A stretch of DNA of 64,000 nucleotides from Catenuloplanes niger (GTDB lineage Bacteria > Actinomycetota > Actinomycetes > Mycobacteriales > Micromonosporaceae), in NCBI RefSeq assembly GCF_031458255.1, contig NZ_JAVDYC010000001.1, forward strand, positions 6,333,001 through 6,397,000, read 5' to 3'. The notes below the pieces were generated by a model that had not been told where the DNA came from, did not search any database, and worked only from the letters and a program-made list of their open reading frames with translations. Made by a program: the position numbers and the translations under genes. Of this stretch, positions 35,072 through 43,818 are shown in pieces; the first letter of the stretch is position 1; the number at the start of each line of letters is the position of its first letter.

Positions 35072-35892
35072 TGGCACGTCGCTGGCCGATCTGGACCGGG
35101 CTGGCCCTGGCCGCGGTCGTCTTCACGTACCCGTTCGCCTGGCTGGTCAGCGCGTCGCTGAAGCCACGGCCGGACGTGTTCGACAACGCGCTGATCCCGC
35201 GCGAGTGGGCGCCGGAGAACTACGTGACCATCTGGTCCGTCGCGCCGGTGCTGACCTGGCTGACGAACAGCGTGGTGGTCGCGCTGGCCGCCGCGGGCAC
35301 CGTGACGGTCTCCAGCGCGATCGTGGCGTTCGGCTTCGCCTACTTCCGCTTCCCCGGACGGAACGCGCTGTTCGCGCTGGTCGTCGGCACGATGATGCTG
35401 CCCGGCGCGGTGACCATGATCCCGGCGTACCTGATCTGGAACGAGCTCGGCCTGGCCGCCACGCAGGTGCCGCTCTGGGCGCAGAACCTGTTCGGCAGCG
35501 CGTTCTACATCTTCCTGATCCGGCAGTTCTTCCTCGGCGTGCCGCGCGAGCTGTTCGAGGCCGCGCGCGTCGACGGCGCCGGCTACTGGCGGCTGTTCTG
35601 GCGGATCGCGGTGCCGCTCTGCCGTCCCGCGCTGATCGTCGCGTTCGTGTTCGAGCTGCGGGCCAGCTGGTCCGACCTGCTGCGGCCGCTGATCTACCTG
35701 CGTGACCCGGCGCTGTTCACCATGCCGCGCGGGATGAAGGCGATCCTCGACCAGTTCGGCCAGGCCGGCGAGGCGCGCTGGGAGGTGGTGCTGGCCGGCG
35801 CGGTGCTCACCACCGTACCGATGATCATTGCGTTCCTGCTCTGCCAGCGGTATTTCATCGAGGGCGTCGCCACACAGGGCCGCAAGGGGTGA
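35071..35892 (+). CDS. Sugar ABC transporter permease (MalG-like), 273 aa
   Basis: Second permease with the EAA motif ELFEAARVDGAGYWRLFWRIAVP and the family ending CQRYFIEGVATQGRKG. ATG overlaps the stop of the first permease by one base. No ATPase gene is adjacent. Many actinomycete sugar importers use a shared MsiK-type ATPase encoded elsewhere, which I infer here. The last codons overlap the Hsp70-like gene. Confidence 0.92.
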   Translation: MARRWPIWTGLALAAVVFTYPFAWLVSASLKPRPDVFDNALIPREWAPENYVTIWSVAPVLTWLTNSVVVALAAAGTVTVSSAIVAFGFAYFRFPGRNALFALVVGTMMLPGAVTMIPAYLIWNELGLAATQVPLWAQNLFGSAFYIFLIRQFFLGVPRELFEAARVDGAGYWRLFWRIAVPLCRPALIVAFVFELRASWSDLLRPLIYLRDPALFTMPRGMKAILDQFGQAGEARWEVVLAGAVLTTVPMIIAFLLCQRYFIEGVATQGRKG

Positions 35893-37949
35893 ATCTTGCG
35901 AACGCTGTGCACACTGGTGCGGTGCAGCTCGCGATCGACCTCGGTACGTCGACCACCGTCACCATGTCCGGCGCGCCGCCGCAGCCGCTGATCATGGATT
36001 CCGCCGTCGCGGTCACCGCGGACGGCACCATGCTGACCGGCGCGGACGCGCTCGCGGCGGAGACCGTCGAGCGGCACCCGAAGCTCCGGGTCGCGGACGG
36101 TGTGATCCGGGCCGGCGGACGCGAACTCCCGGTCGGCTACACGCTCGGCGCGATCCTGTACGCCGCCGGCGCCGGCGGCCGCGCGGTCACGCTCACCCAT
36201 CCGGCCGCCTGGGGCCCGGCACAGCTCGCGGCGCTGACCGAGGCCGCGGCCTGGGCTCAGATCTCCACGGTACGGCTGGTGCCCGAGCCGGTCGCGGCCG
36301 CGCACCACCTGCTCACCACGCTCGGGCGGCCGGTGCCCGACCTCGCCGTCTACGACCTGGGCGCCGGGACCTTCGACGTCACGGTGATCCGGTCCGGCCC
36401 GGCCGGCCCGGCGATCGTGGCCACGGACGGGCTGGCCGACGTGTCCGGGCTGCACCTGGACGCGATCGTGGTCGGCATCGCCCAGCGACTCACCGCGGGT
36501 ACGTCGCCGGACGTGTGGTCGCGGCTGACCCACCCGCGGACGGCCGACGACCGCCGGGCGCAGCGCGACCTGTGGGACGCCGCACGCGCGGTCAAGGAGC
36601 AGTTGTCCACGCAGCCGGCCGGCTGGCTGCGGGTGCCGATGCTGCCCGCGCCGGTGGAGATCGGCCGCGCGGCCTTCGAGGCGGAGGCGACGCCGCTGCT
36701 GGAACGCACGGTCGCGCTGACCGCGCAGACCATGCAGCGATCCGGGGTACGCGTGGCCGCGGTGCTGCCGGTCGGCGGCGGCGCCCGCATGCCACTGGTG
36801 GCGTCGCTGCTGCACCGGGCGCTCGGGATCGAGCCGATCACGCTGGAGACGCCGGAACTGGTGGTGGCACACGGCGCGCTGGCCATGCCGTGGCCGGAAG
36901 TGGCCACCGCGGTGCCGCCGGTTGCTGTGGCGTCGCCGGTCCCGGCAGCGCCGCCGGGGTCGGAGGCTCCGGCCGCTACGGCAGCATCGGTGGATTCGGT
37001 TGCGCCCGAGGATTTCGGGCCTCCGGCCGCTTCTGCCATGTCGGCCACTCCGATCGTGCCGGCTGCTCCGGTCGTGCAGGCCACTCCGGAGGTGCCGGTC
37101 GCGCCGGTGGTTCCGGCTGCGCCGGTGGGCGCGGGGCCGCCGGCCGTTCCGGCTGCCGCGCCTCTGCCGGCTGATGGGCAGCAGCCCTTTCCACCGACCT
37201 CATGGCAGCAGCCGGTTTCGGGTCCCTGGCAGCCGGCGCCCGATCCGTGGCAGCAGTCCGTGCCGGGACCCTGGCAGCAGCCCGCGCCGACCGCATGGCA
37301 GCAGCCGGTTTCGGGTCCCTGGCAGCCGGCGCCGAATCCCTGGCAGCAGCCCGCGTTGTGGCCGGCCGCGCCGTGGCAACCGGTGCCGGGATATCCGCGG
37401 ATCGAGACGATCGAGATCGCGACCGGTGCCGGTACCGGGATCACCCTGCGCTGGATCGACCGGGAGCCGGACGAGGACGGCCGCGGCGGCACGCACGAGG
37501 AGCCGCGGTTCCTCGCCGCCGGCGGCCGTGTCCAGGTGTTCGGCACCGCGGACGGGCTGCTCGCCTACCTGCACGGCGACGCCGCGCACGACCTGTGCGA
37601 CCGGCCGGGCTGGGCCGGGTTCGTCCGCTGGGTCACGCCGCCGGTGCTGTTCCCGGCGCCGGAACACCGCTACGAACTGGACCTGGTCACCGACAACCTG
37701 GCCGGTGGCCGGGACGCCTGGATCCCGCGGTTGCTGCTCGGCGCCGGCACGATCGCGCGAGACCTCTCGTACGCACTGGATCTGGACGTGTGGACGCTGC
37801 TGGCCCCCGGATCGCTGCTGGACGACTTCGACGAGGCGTTGCGCCGCAACAGCCGGTGGAAACTGCGCGGCTTCGACCCGGCGCTGTTGATCCAGCACTG
37901 GCAGCAGGTGATCGACGAACTCGACGACGCCATCGAACACCGCCCCTGA
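35889..37949 (+). CDS. Hsp70-like ATPase fused to a Trp/Pro/Gln linker and a unique C-terminal domain, 686 aa
   Basis: Residues about 12-335 form an actin/Hsp70 ATPase: phosphate-1 AIDLGTSTT, phosphate-2 AVYDLGAGTFDVTVI, adenosine motif LPVGGGARMPLV. No DnaK substrate-binding domain follows. Instead comes about 160 residues of disordered Ala/Pro/Val, then repeats of W-QQP-x-PWQPAP (37201-37370), then a 190-residue C-terminal domain (IETIEIATGAGTGITLRWIDRE... DALLIQHW) that I do not recognise. Overlaps the permease stop by 4 bases. The GTG at 35889 is the longest start; GTG at 35922 (QLAIDLGTS) is equally plausible. Whether it acts with the transporter is unclear. Confidence 0.8.
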   Translation: MNLANAVHTGAVQLAIDLGTSTTVTMSGAPPQPLIMDSAVAVTADGTMLTGADALAAETVERHPKLRVADGVIRAGGRELPVGYTLGAILYAAGAGGRAVTLTHPAAWGPAQLAALTEAAAWAQISTVRLVPEPVAAAHHLLTTLGRPVPDLAVYDLGAGTFDVTVIRSGPAGPAIVATDGLADVSGLHLDAIVVGIAQRLTAGTSPDVWSRLTHPRTADDRRAQRDLWDAARAVKEQLSTQPAGWLRVPMLPAPVEIGRAAFEAEATPLLERTVALTAQTMQRSGVRVAAVLPVGGGARMPLVASLLHRALGIEPITLETPELVVAHGALAMPWPEVATAVPPVAVASPVPAAPPGSEAPAATAASVDSVAPEDFGPPAASAMSATPIVPAAPVVQATPEVPVAPVVPAAPVGAGPPAVPAAAPLPADGQQPFPPTSWQQPVSGPWQPAPDPWQQSVPGPWQQPAPTAWQQPVSGPWQPAPNPWQQPALWPAAPWQPVPGYPRIETIEIATGAGTGITLRWIDREPDEDGRGGTHEEPRFLAAGGRVQVFGTADGLLAYLHGDAAHDLCDRPGWAGFVRWVTPPVLFPAPEHRYELDLVTDNLAGGRDAWIPRLLLGAGTIARDLSYALDLDVWTLLAPGSLLDDFDEALRRNSRWKLRGFDPALLIQHWQQVIDELDDAIEHRP

Positions 37950-37964
37950 CGCTGCCCGAACGGG

Positions 37965-38144
37965 ATGGCGGTGGCGACCGGGATCGCGGGACAGGCGTTC
38001 CGGCGCGGTGCACTCGAGCTGACCTTCCTCGGGCTGATCGTGGCGTTGCTGGTGGTCACCGCGGGCTGGCTCGCCGAGCGCCGGCGGCTGGGCGCACCGG
38101 CGCGGCCGATCCGGGTGCGCGGGCCGTACACCGCGGGCGGCTGA
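37965..38144 (+). CDS. Small single-TM protein, 59 aa
   Basis: MAVATGIAGQAFRRGALELTF is followed by a helix (LGLIVALLVVTAGWLA) and a basic tail ending RPIRVRGPYTAGG. Too short for family assignment. It lies 15 nt after the Hsp70-like gene and could be part of that operon. CGAACGGG before the ATG is a poor ribosome binding site. An overlapping frame continues to 38209 as LIIELAGDRHELDPDGN, so a frameshifted or second micro-protein is possible. Confidence 0.4.
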   Translation: MAVATGIAGQAFRRGALELTFLGLIVALLVVTAGWLAERRRLGAPARPIRVRGPYTAGG

Positions 38145-38237
38145 TCATCGAGTTGGCCGGGGACCGCCACGAGCTGGATCCGGACGGGAATCCCATCCCG
38201 TACGGCTAATGAGCCTCACCACGGACGGAGTACCGAT

Positions 38238-38609
38238 ATGGACCTCGACGATCCTCGACGGTTGGCCTGGATCCACGGCACCCTGATCCGTGCGGTGGCG
38301 CGGCTGGCGTTGGACGCGGACGGGCAGCGTGCCTACCTGGAGGCGATCGGCACCGCCGGCCTCGCGGACGAGCTGGCGCTGGAGCTGGGCGAGGCGGCAC
38401 TGCTGATGGACCAGCTCGAGGACGCCGGCTGGGTCTCCGAGGCCGACGCCGCGCTCGTCCGGCGGATCGGCGCCCTGCTGGACGCGATGGGCGGTGCGCT
38501 GTGGGATCCGGGCGTGCTGGCCACGGCCCCGGAGTGGGCGGCCGTGCGTGCGGCGGCGCGGCGGTTCATCTTCCGCACCGAGGGTGTCGTGCGCGTCCCG
38601 CAGCGCTGA
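38238..38609 (+). CDS. Hypothetical helical protein, 123 aa
   Basis: Small soluble, Ala/Leu/Glu-rich helical protein (MDLDDPRRLAWIHGTLIRAVARLALDADGQRAYLEAIG...) with no signal peptide and no family I recognise. ACGGAG lies 8 nt before the ATG. It follows the Hsp70-like gene on the same strand, with a strong convergent terminator after its stop. Confidence 0.65.
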   Translation: MDLDDPRRLAWIHGTLIRAVARLALDADGQRAYLEAIGTAGLADELALELGEAALLMDQLEDAGWVSEADAALVRRIGALLDAMGGALWDPGVLATAPEWAAVRAAARRFIFRTEGVVRVPQR

Positions 38610-38622
38610 GCGGCGGGACGCG
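38592..38622. terminator. Terminator hairpin between convergent genes
   Basis: CGCGTCCCGC (38592-38601) pairs exactly with GCGGGACGCG (38613-38622), a 10-bp stem with an 11-nt loop. The 5' arm overlaps the last codons of the + strand gene; the 3' arm is 14 nt from the DedA stop. Confidence 0.65.
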
Positions 38623-38635
38623 TACGGCGGCGCGG

Positions 38636-39322
38636 TCAGTGGTCGGCGGCCGATGCGAGCGCGGGTTCGGCCGGGGCCGGGACGGTGGTCTCGGTGACGG
38701 AGACCGGTGCCGCGGTCTTCCGGCGACGGGCGAGCAGCCAGCGGACCAGCTCGATGGTGACCGTGAGGGCGATCGCCATGCCGAGCGCGAAGAGCACGCC
38801 GAGCAGTTTGTTCTCCTCGAAGGCCTTGCCGCCCAGGAAGCCGATCAGGCCGGAGTAGAGCGCCCAGGAGGTCACGGCGAGCGCGTCGTAGGCGGCGAAC
38901 CGGCCCCGCGGGTAGCCGCACGCGCCCATGGTGAGCGTGGCGGCGGTGCGGCCGCCCGGGATGTAGCGGGCGATCACCAGCAGCACGCCGCCGCGCCGGT
39001 CCAGTGCGGCCTTGGCCCAGTCGAAGGCGGCGCGGCGGCGGCCGGTGGCGGGCAGGCGCCGGGCCAGGCCGGTCGAGTGGCCGATCTGGTAGGAGATGTG
39101 GTCACCGCAGAACGCACCGGCCGCGGCGGCCACGATGACGAGCGCGAGGTTCGGTTCGCCGGAGACGGCGAAGACGCCTGCGGTGATCACCATGGTCTCG
39201 CCGGGTACGGCCGGGAAGAACGCGTCCAGCAGGGCTACCCCGAAAAGGGCCAGGTAGACCCACGGGGACGTCACCGCGGCCTCCAGCAACTCAATCATGC
39301 CGTCGACGCTATGAAGCACCAT
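38636..39322 (-). CDS. DedA-family membrane protein, 228 aa
   Basis: DedA/SNARE-associated family: LFGVALLDAFFPAVPGETMVI at the N-terminal reentrant region, AGAFCGDHISYQIGHSTG, and the signature RYIPGGRTAATLTMGACGYPRGRF with its conserved Gly/Arg. Members flip undecaprenyl phosphate or other lipids; the specific role is not decided. The ATG at 39322 has GGGAG nearby; MIELLEAAV at 39298 is the alternative. The C-terminal tail is Ala/Pro/Val-rich. Confidence 0.88.
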   Translation of the reverse strand: MVLHSVDGMIELLEAAVTSPWVYLALFGVALLDAFFPAVPGETMVITAGVFAVSGEPNLALVIVAAAAGAFCGDHISYQIGHSTGLARRLPATGRRRAAFDWAKAALDRRGGVLLVIARYIPGGRTAATLTMGACGYPRGRFAAYDALAVTSWALYSGLIGFLGGKAFEENKLLGVLFALGMAIALTVTIELVRWLLARRRKTAAPVSVTETTVPAPAEPALASAADH

Positions 39323-39369
39323 GGGTCTCCCACATCCGGCGAAAGTCAGACTCCGACCCGGAGATTGGC

Positions 39370-41175
39370 TCAGGGATATGTACAGCCGATGACGTCCGGC
39401 TGGCCGTCGAGAATCCGCCAGGCCTGGAGTCGGGCCAGGTTGAGGTCGGTCCAGCCGTCGGGGTTTCTCCCCAGGTCCGCGGCGATGCCGGACAGCAGGC
39501 AGCCGCGCAGCGCGGCCGGGGCGTCGGCCAGCTCCGGCACCGCGTCCGCGGACAGCTGCCGCAGGTACGCGGTGTCGATCCGGTCCTCGTTCAGGTTGTG
39601 CCGGGCGATCAGCGCGTCCGGGTTCACCGCGACCAGCGCGAGCAGCGCCAGCACGGCGGTGCCGAGCACGGCGCGGGGCAGCCAGCGGGCGCGCAGCCGG
39701 ATGCCGGCGACCAGCACCAGCACGAAGACCACGCCGAGCCAGATCTCGCAGGTGAACACCAGCACGCGCAGCCGGGTCAGGCCGTAGACGTCCGCGTACA
39801 GCGTCATCCGGGACAGCGCGGACGCGACGATCAGCAGCGTCAGGCCGGCCAGCGCGCCGAGCAGCACGCGGACCAGGACCCGGTCGGTGCCGGACGCGCG
39901 CGGCGCGGTGAGCGCGGCCACGCCGAGCACGACCAGTGTCAGGCCGGTGACGACCAGCAGCTGCCAGAAGCCGGACCGGGCGTACTCGGCGTAGGTCAGC
40001 CCGGCCGTGGCCAGCACGTGCTCCGCGCCGCCGAACAGCACGGTCGCCTGCACCAGCACGAACGCGCCGAAGAGCAGGTCAAGGGCCACGACCGGGAGCA
40101 GCCATTCGGTACGGCGGACCGGCCGGCGCAGCGGCTCGTCCAGATCCGCGGTGGCGGGCGGCGCGGCCCGGATGAACGCCAGCGCGCCGAGCAGCAGCAC
40201 CAGCACGGGGAACAGCACCAGCACGCGGGCCCCGACCACGCCGTCCAGCTCCGGCAGGGACGCGCTTATCAGCTCCTCGAACGCGGCGTCCGCGGAGACG
40301 AAGAGCCCGCCGAACACGATCAGGAGCGCCGCGGTGAGCAGGATCGGCAGCGCCAGGCGCGGCGAGTCCGCGGTCCGGCCGCGCCGGAGCGTGCGGACGC
40401 CGCGGACCAGCCACGGCACCGCCCGGGCCGCGGCGGCCGGCATGATCGCGAGTAGGTGGGCCAGCGCCCGGACGGACTGGCCGCCGCCGGCCGCCAGCAC
40501 GGCGGTGAGCAGCGCGGTCAGCACGCAGAGCGCGAACAGCCAGCCGGCCGCGCGGATCGTGCCGGCGCCGAGCAGCAGCACGGTGGCGACGGCCCAGAGG
40601 TAGCGGTCGGCGCGGAGGCCGGGGCCGGTGGCCGGCAGCGTGACGCGGGCCGGCGGCATGGTGGGGCGGAGCCGCACGCGGCCCGCGACCACGAGCGCGG
40701 CGGTGGCGGCGAGCGCGGTGAGCAGCCAGCCCAGGCCGGGGCGGCTCAGGTTCAGCGTGCCCGCCCCGATCGCGGCCGCGACCAGCAGCGCGACCACGGC
40801 GGCCGGCGCGGCGGGCGCGTCCGGTCCGAGCCAGCGGTCCGGGAACTGCGACGGCCAGGGACCGTGCACCAGCAGCTGGGTGTGCACCGGCGGTCCGGGC
40901 CGCGCCGCCGGCGGCGCACCGCCCGGCGCCGGCCGGACGGCGGCGTCCGCCGGTGCCGGTGCGGCCGCCGGTGGCGGCGGAGCCGGCGAGGCGGGTCCGG
41001 CCGCCGGTGGCACGGGAACCGAGCCGGCCGTAACCGAGTCGGCCGGAGCCGGGCCGGGCGAGCCGGCCGGTGACGGAACGACGGCGGCGGGCGCGGCCGG
41101 TGTCTCGGCCGGCGGTGCGGGGACCGGCCGGTCGGAGCTGTCCGGCCGGGGGCCGGGCGGCGGGGCAGTGGTCAT
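39370..41175 (-). CDS. DUF4173-type multi-pass membrane protein, 601 aa
   Basis: The first 170 residues are Pro/Ala/Gly-rich and disordered. About ten to twelve hydrophobic helices follow, with the DUF4173 features LFVSADAAFEELI, RRTEWLLPVVALDLLFGAFVLVQATVLFGG, YAEYARSGFWQLLVVTGLTL, and a C-terminal soluble domain (NLNEDRIDTAYLRQLSADAVPELADAP). Function unknown. The ATG at 41175 follows GGGAG. It lies downstream of, and on the same strand as, a two-component system and could belong to its regulon; the gap is 144 bases. Confidence 0.78.
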   Translation of the reverse strand: MTTAPPPGPRPDSSDRPVPAPPAETPAAPAAVVPSPAGSPGPAPADSVTAGSVPVPPAAGPASPAPPPPAAAPAPADAAVRPAPGGAPPAARPGPPVHTQLLVHGPWPSQFPDRWLGPDAPAAPAAVVALLVAAAIGAGTLNLSRPGLGWLLTALAATAALVVAGRVRLRPTMPPARVTLPATGPGLRADRYLWAVATVLLLGAGTIRAAGWLFALCVLTALLTAVLAAGGGQSVRALAHLLAIMPAAAARAVPWLVRGVRTLRRGRTADSPRLALPILLTAALLIVFGGLFVSADAAFEELISASLPELDGVVGARVLVLFPVLVLLLGALAFIRAAPPATADLDEPLRRPVRRTEWLLPVVALDLLFGAFVLVQATVLFGGAEHVLATAGLTYAEYARSGFWQLLVVTGLTLVVLGVAALTAPRASGTDRVLVRVLLGALAGLTLLIVASALSRMTLYADVYGLTRLRVLVFTCEIWLGVVFVLVLVAGIRLRARWLPRAVLGTAVLALLALVAVNPDALIARHNLNEDRIDTAYLRQLSADAVPELADAPAALRGCLLSGIAADLGRNPDGWTDLNLARLQAWRILDGQPDVIGCTYP

Positions 41176-41319
41176 GGCGGAACTCCCGGGGTGAGGGTGG
41201 TGCGGGCGCGCGGCGACGGCCACCCGAGCGGGACGCGGGCAGGCCGTGGCGACGCGGTACTCATAGAAGTGACGTGACCGGAGGCGGCGTACGTACCGGT
41301 GAATCGGGTTTTGCCGTCA

Positions 41320-42477
41320 TCAATGTCCGGCGGGGAGCCGGACCTGGACGTGCGCGCCGGTCATCGGGTCGCCCGGGCCCGGGTCGACGACCGCGATGCT
41401 GCCGTGGTGCAACTGCACCACCCAGCGGGCGATCGCCAGCCCGAGCCCGGTCCCCCCACCGGTCGCGCGTTCACCGCGGGTGAAGCGTTCGAAGACGCGT
41501 TCCCGCTCCGCGACCGGGATGCCGCTGCCCTGGTCGGCGACGGCGAAGCGCACGTCGTCGCCGTCGAGCGCGGCGCGCAGCCGGATCGCACCGCCGGCCG
41601 GGCTGTGCCGGGCCGCGTTGTCCAGCAGGTTCGCGAAGAGCTGGTGCAGGCGCTCGGGGTCGCCGCCGAGCGTGAGGTCCGGGTCCGCGTCCAGCTGGAT
41701 CGGCACCGACGGGTGGTTGACCTGTGCCTCCGCGACCACGTCCGGCAGGAAGTCGTCGAGCGCGATCTCGACGCGCTTCATCGGCACGATGCCGGCGTCC
41801 AGGCGGGAGAGGTCGAGCAGCTCCGCGACGAGTTTGCCGAGGCGTTCGGTCTGGGCGAGCGCGGTGCGCATGGTGGCCGGCTCCGGCTCGGCGACGCCGT
41901 CGACGATGTTCTCCAGCACGCCGCGCAGCGCGGTGATCGGCGTGCGCAGTTCGTGCGAGACGTTCGCGATCAGCTCGCGACGCTGCCGGTCGGCCGCGGC
42001 GAGATCCGCGGCCATCACGTTGAACGCGGCGGCCAGCTCGCCGACCTCGTCCCGGGAGTTCGTGTGCACCCGGCGGGTGTAGTCGCCGCGCGCCATGTGC
42101 CGGGCCGCGTCCGTCATCTCGCGCAGCGGCACGGTCGCGCCGTGCGCCGCGATCTGCAGCGTGAGCAGCGCGAGCGCGACCGCGGACGCGATGAACGCGA
42201 CGTTCAGCGGGATCCACTCCAGCGAGTACCAGAGGACGAGCAGGCCGACGCCGCCGGCCAGGCCGAGCGCGAGGGACAGCTTCGCCTTGATCGAGCGGAC
42301 CGGGTCGAGCGGGCGGGGGAGCCGGCCGAGCAGCTTCTCCACCGTGTCCATCACCGGGCGGACCGGGGGCCGGGCGCGCAACCAGCTGCCGGCCCGGTAG
42401 ATCCGGTCCAGGACCAGCGAGCCGAACCGGATGATCCATGGCAGGTTGCTCTCCGGGCGGCCACGCACCGTGTTCAC
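41320..42477 (-). CDS. Sensor histidine kinase, 385 aa
   Basis: An N-terminal cytoplasmic stretch of about 60 residues precedes two membrane helices (66-86 and 90-110) that are almost adjacent, so there is no extracellular sensor domain. HAMP, HisKA (SHELRTPITALRG, H175) and HATPase_c (NLLDNAARHS, DQGSGIP, GGGTGLGLAIA) follow. Such kinases usually sense within the membrane or through partner proteins. It follows the response regulator by 25 nt on the same strand. Confidence 0.92.
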   Translation of the reverse strand: MNTVRGRPESNLPWIIRFGSLVLDRIYRAGSWLRARPPVRPVMDTVEKLLGRLPRPLDPVRSIKAKLSLALGLAGGVGLLVLWYSLEWIPLNVAFIASAVALALLTLQIAAHGATVPLREMTDAARHMARGDYTRRVHTNSRDEVGELAAAFNVMAADLAAADRQRRELIANVSHELRTPITALRGVLENIVDGVAEPEPATMRTALAQTERLGKLVAELLDLSRLDAGIVPMKRVEIALDDFLPDVVAEAQVNHPSVPIQLDADPDLTLGGDPERLHQLFANLLDNAARHSPAGGAIRLRAALDGDDVRFAVADQGSGIPVAERERVFERFTRGERATGGGTGLGLAIARWVVQLHHGSIAVVDPGPGDPMTGAHVQVRLPAGH

Positions 42478-42502
42478 CGGGCGGCTCCGGGCGCGGGCCG
42501 GT

Positions 42503-43180
42503 TCACCGGCCGACCTCGAGCGCGTAGCCGACGCCGTGCACCGTGCGGATCAGGTCGGCGCCGAGCTTGCGGCGCAGGCCCTTGATGTGGCTGTCCACCG
42601 TGCGGGTGCCGGACGCGTCGGCCCAGCCCCAGACGTCGGCGAGCAGCCGCTCCCGGGGCAGCACCGTGCGCGGCCGGCCGGCCAGGTGCACCAGCAGGTC
42701 GAACTCCGTCGGCGTCAGGTGCGCCTCGACGCCGTTGCGGGTCACCCGGCGCTCGGCGCGGTTGATCTCCAGGTCGCCGAGCACGATCGGCGGCTCACCG
42801 GCCGAGGCCTTGGTCATCCGGCGCAGCAGCGCGTGCACCCGGGCGGTCAGCTCGCGCATCGAGAACGGCTTGGTCAGGTAGTCGTCCGCGCCGACCGCGA
42901 GCCCGACCAGCAGGTCCGTCTCGTCGTCCCGCGCGGTGAGCATCAGCACCGGCACCGGCCGTTCGGCCTGCAGCCGGCGGCACACCTCCAGGCCGTCGAA
43001 GCCGGGCAGCATCACGTCCAGCACCACCGCGTCCGGCCGGATCCGGCGTGCGGCCTCGACCGCGGACGGGCCGTCGCCGGCGCAGTGCACCACGAAACCC
43101 TCGGCGCGCAACCGGGCGGCGACCGCGTCCGCGATCGTGCGCTCGTCCTCGACGACCAGAATCGTCCGTTGTGCGGCCAT
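42503..43180 (-). CDS. OmpR/PhoB-family response regulator, 225 aa
   Basis: First gene of the two-component operon. Receiver with E11/D12, phospho-acceptor D55 (VVLDVMLPG), T/K in LMLTARDD and TKPFS. C-terminal winged helix with RTVDSHIKGLRRKLG and VHGVGYALEVGR. GGAGGGACAC precedes the ATG. The 209-base gap to the divergent DUF2087 gene holds the promoters. Confidence 0.92.
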   Translation of the reverse strand: MAAQRTILVVEDERTIADAVAARLRAEGFVVHCAGDGPSAVEAARRIRPDAVVLDVMLPGFDGLEVCRRLQAERPVPVLMLTARDDETDLLVGLAVGADDYLTKPFSMRELTARVHALLRRMTKASAGEPPIVLGDLEINRAERRVTRNGVEAHLTPTEFDLLVHLAGRPRTVLPRERLLADVWGWADASGTRTVDSHIKGLRRKLGADLIRTVHGVGYALEVGR

Positions 43181-43389
43181 GTGTCCCTCCTGCGGCTTCT
43201 CTCGACGGTGACTCTAAAGACTGATCGTGCAGGCCGGACGCGGGAGTTGTGAACGAACTGTGGAGATCGGGCCCGTACCGCCACGAATCTCTTGATCTTG
43301 AGCGGTGTCCACAGTGGAAATGACTTGACCGCGGCGCGCCCGGCCCGCAGGGTGACGTGGATCTCCATAGTCGCTCCGGAGGTGACGTT

Positions 43390-43671
43390 GTGTCAGATCC
43401 CGTTGACGCTGCCGTCCGCACGTTCGTGCGCGACGGTCGCCTGACCGCCATGCCGGGCAAGCTGACCCGGCGCCGCGCCGTGCTCGACCACCTCACCCGC
43501 GCGTCCTTCGAGCCCGGCCGCCGCTATCCCGAAACCGAGGTCAACGACATCCTCCGTGCCTGGTGCGACGGGGTGCCGGGGGTGGACCACGTGGCGATCC
43601 GCCGATACCTCATCGATCTGGACATCCTGGCGCGCGAGGACGGTCTCTACTGGCGCGCGTACGAGGCGTGA
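43390..43671 (+). CDS. DUF2087-domain protein, 93 aa
   Basis: Small winged-helix-like domain: MPGKLTRRRAVLDHLTRASFEPGRRYPETEVNDILRAW ... DHVAIRRYLIDLDILAREDGLYWRAYE. The family often occurs alone or behind a DNA-binding domain in actinomycetes and is suspected to be a regulator. The GTG at 43390 was chosen because GGAGG lies 7 nt upstream; a frame from 43357 is open but starts before that site. Confidence 0.8.
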   Translation: MSDPVDAAVRTFVRDGRLTAMPGKLTRRRAVLDHLTRASFEPGRRYPETEVNDILRAWCDGVPGVDHVAIRRYLIDLDILAREDGLYWRAYEA

Positions 43672-43818
43672 TTAGCACAGACGTGCGATAGTCTTCCGGT
43701 CCCGGGCGTGAGACGTGCGGCATGGAGCGACGGACTCGTCGGACCCGGCGGTTAGAGTCGCTCCAGTCGTGTTACGGCGCCACCCAGCACAAGCGCGAGG
43801 ATCTGGAGTCAAGAACCG

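Noticed and set aside
43190-43389. A replication origin near TGTCCACAG and CTGTGGAG
   Set aside because: Only single loose matches to DnaA boxes; no cluster, no AT-rich unwinding region, no dnaA or dnaN nearby.
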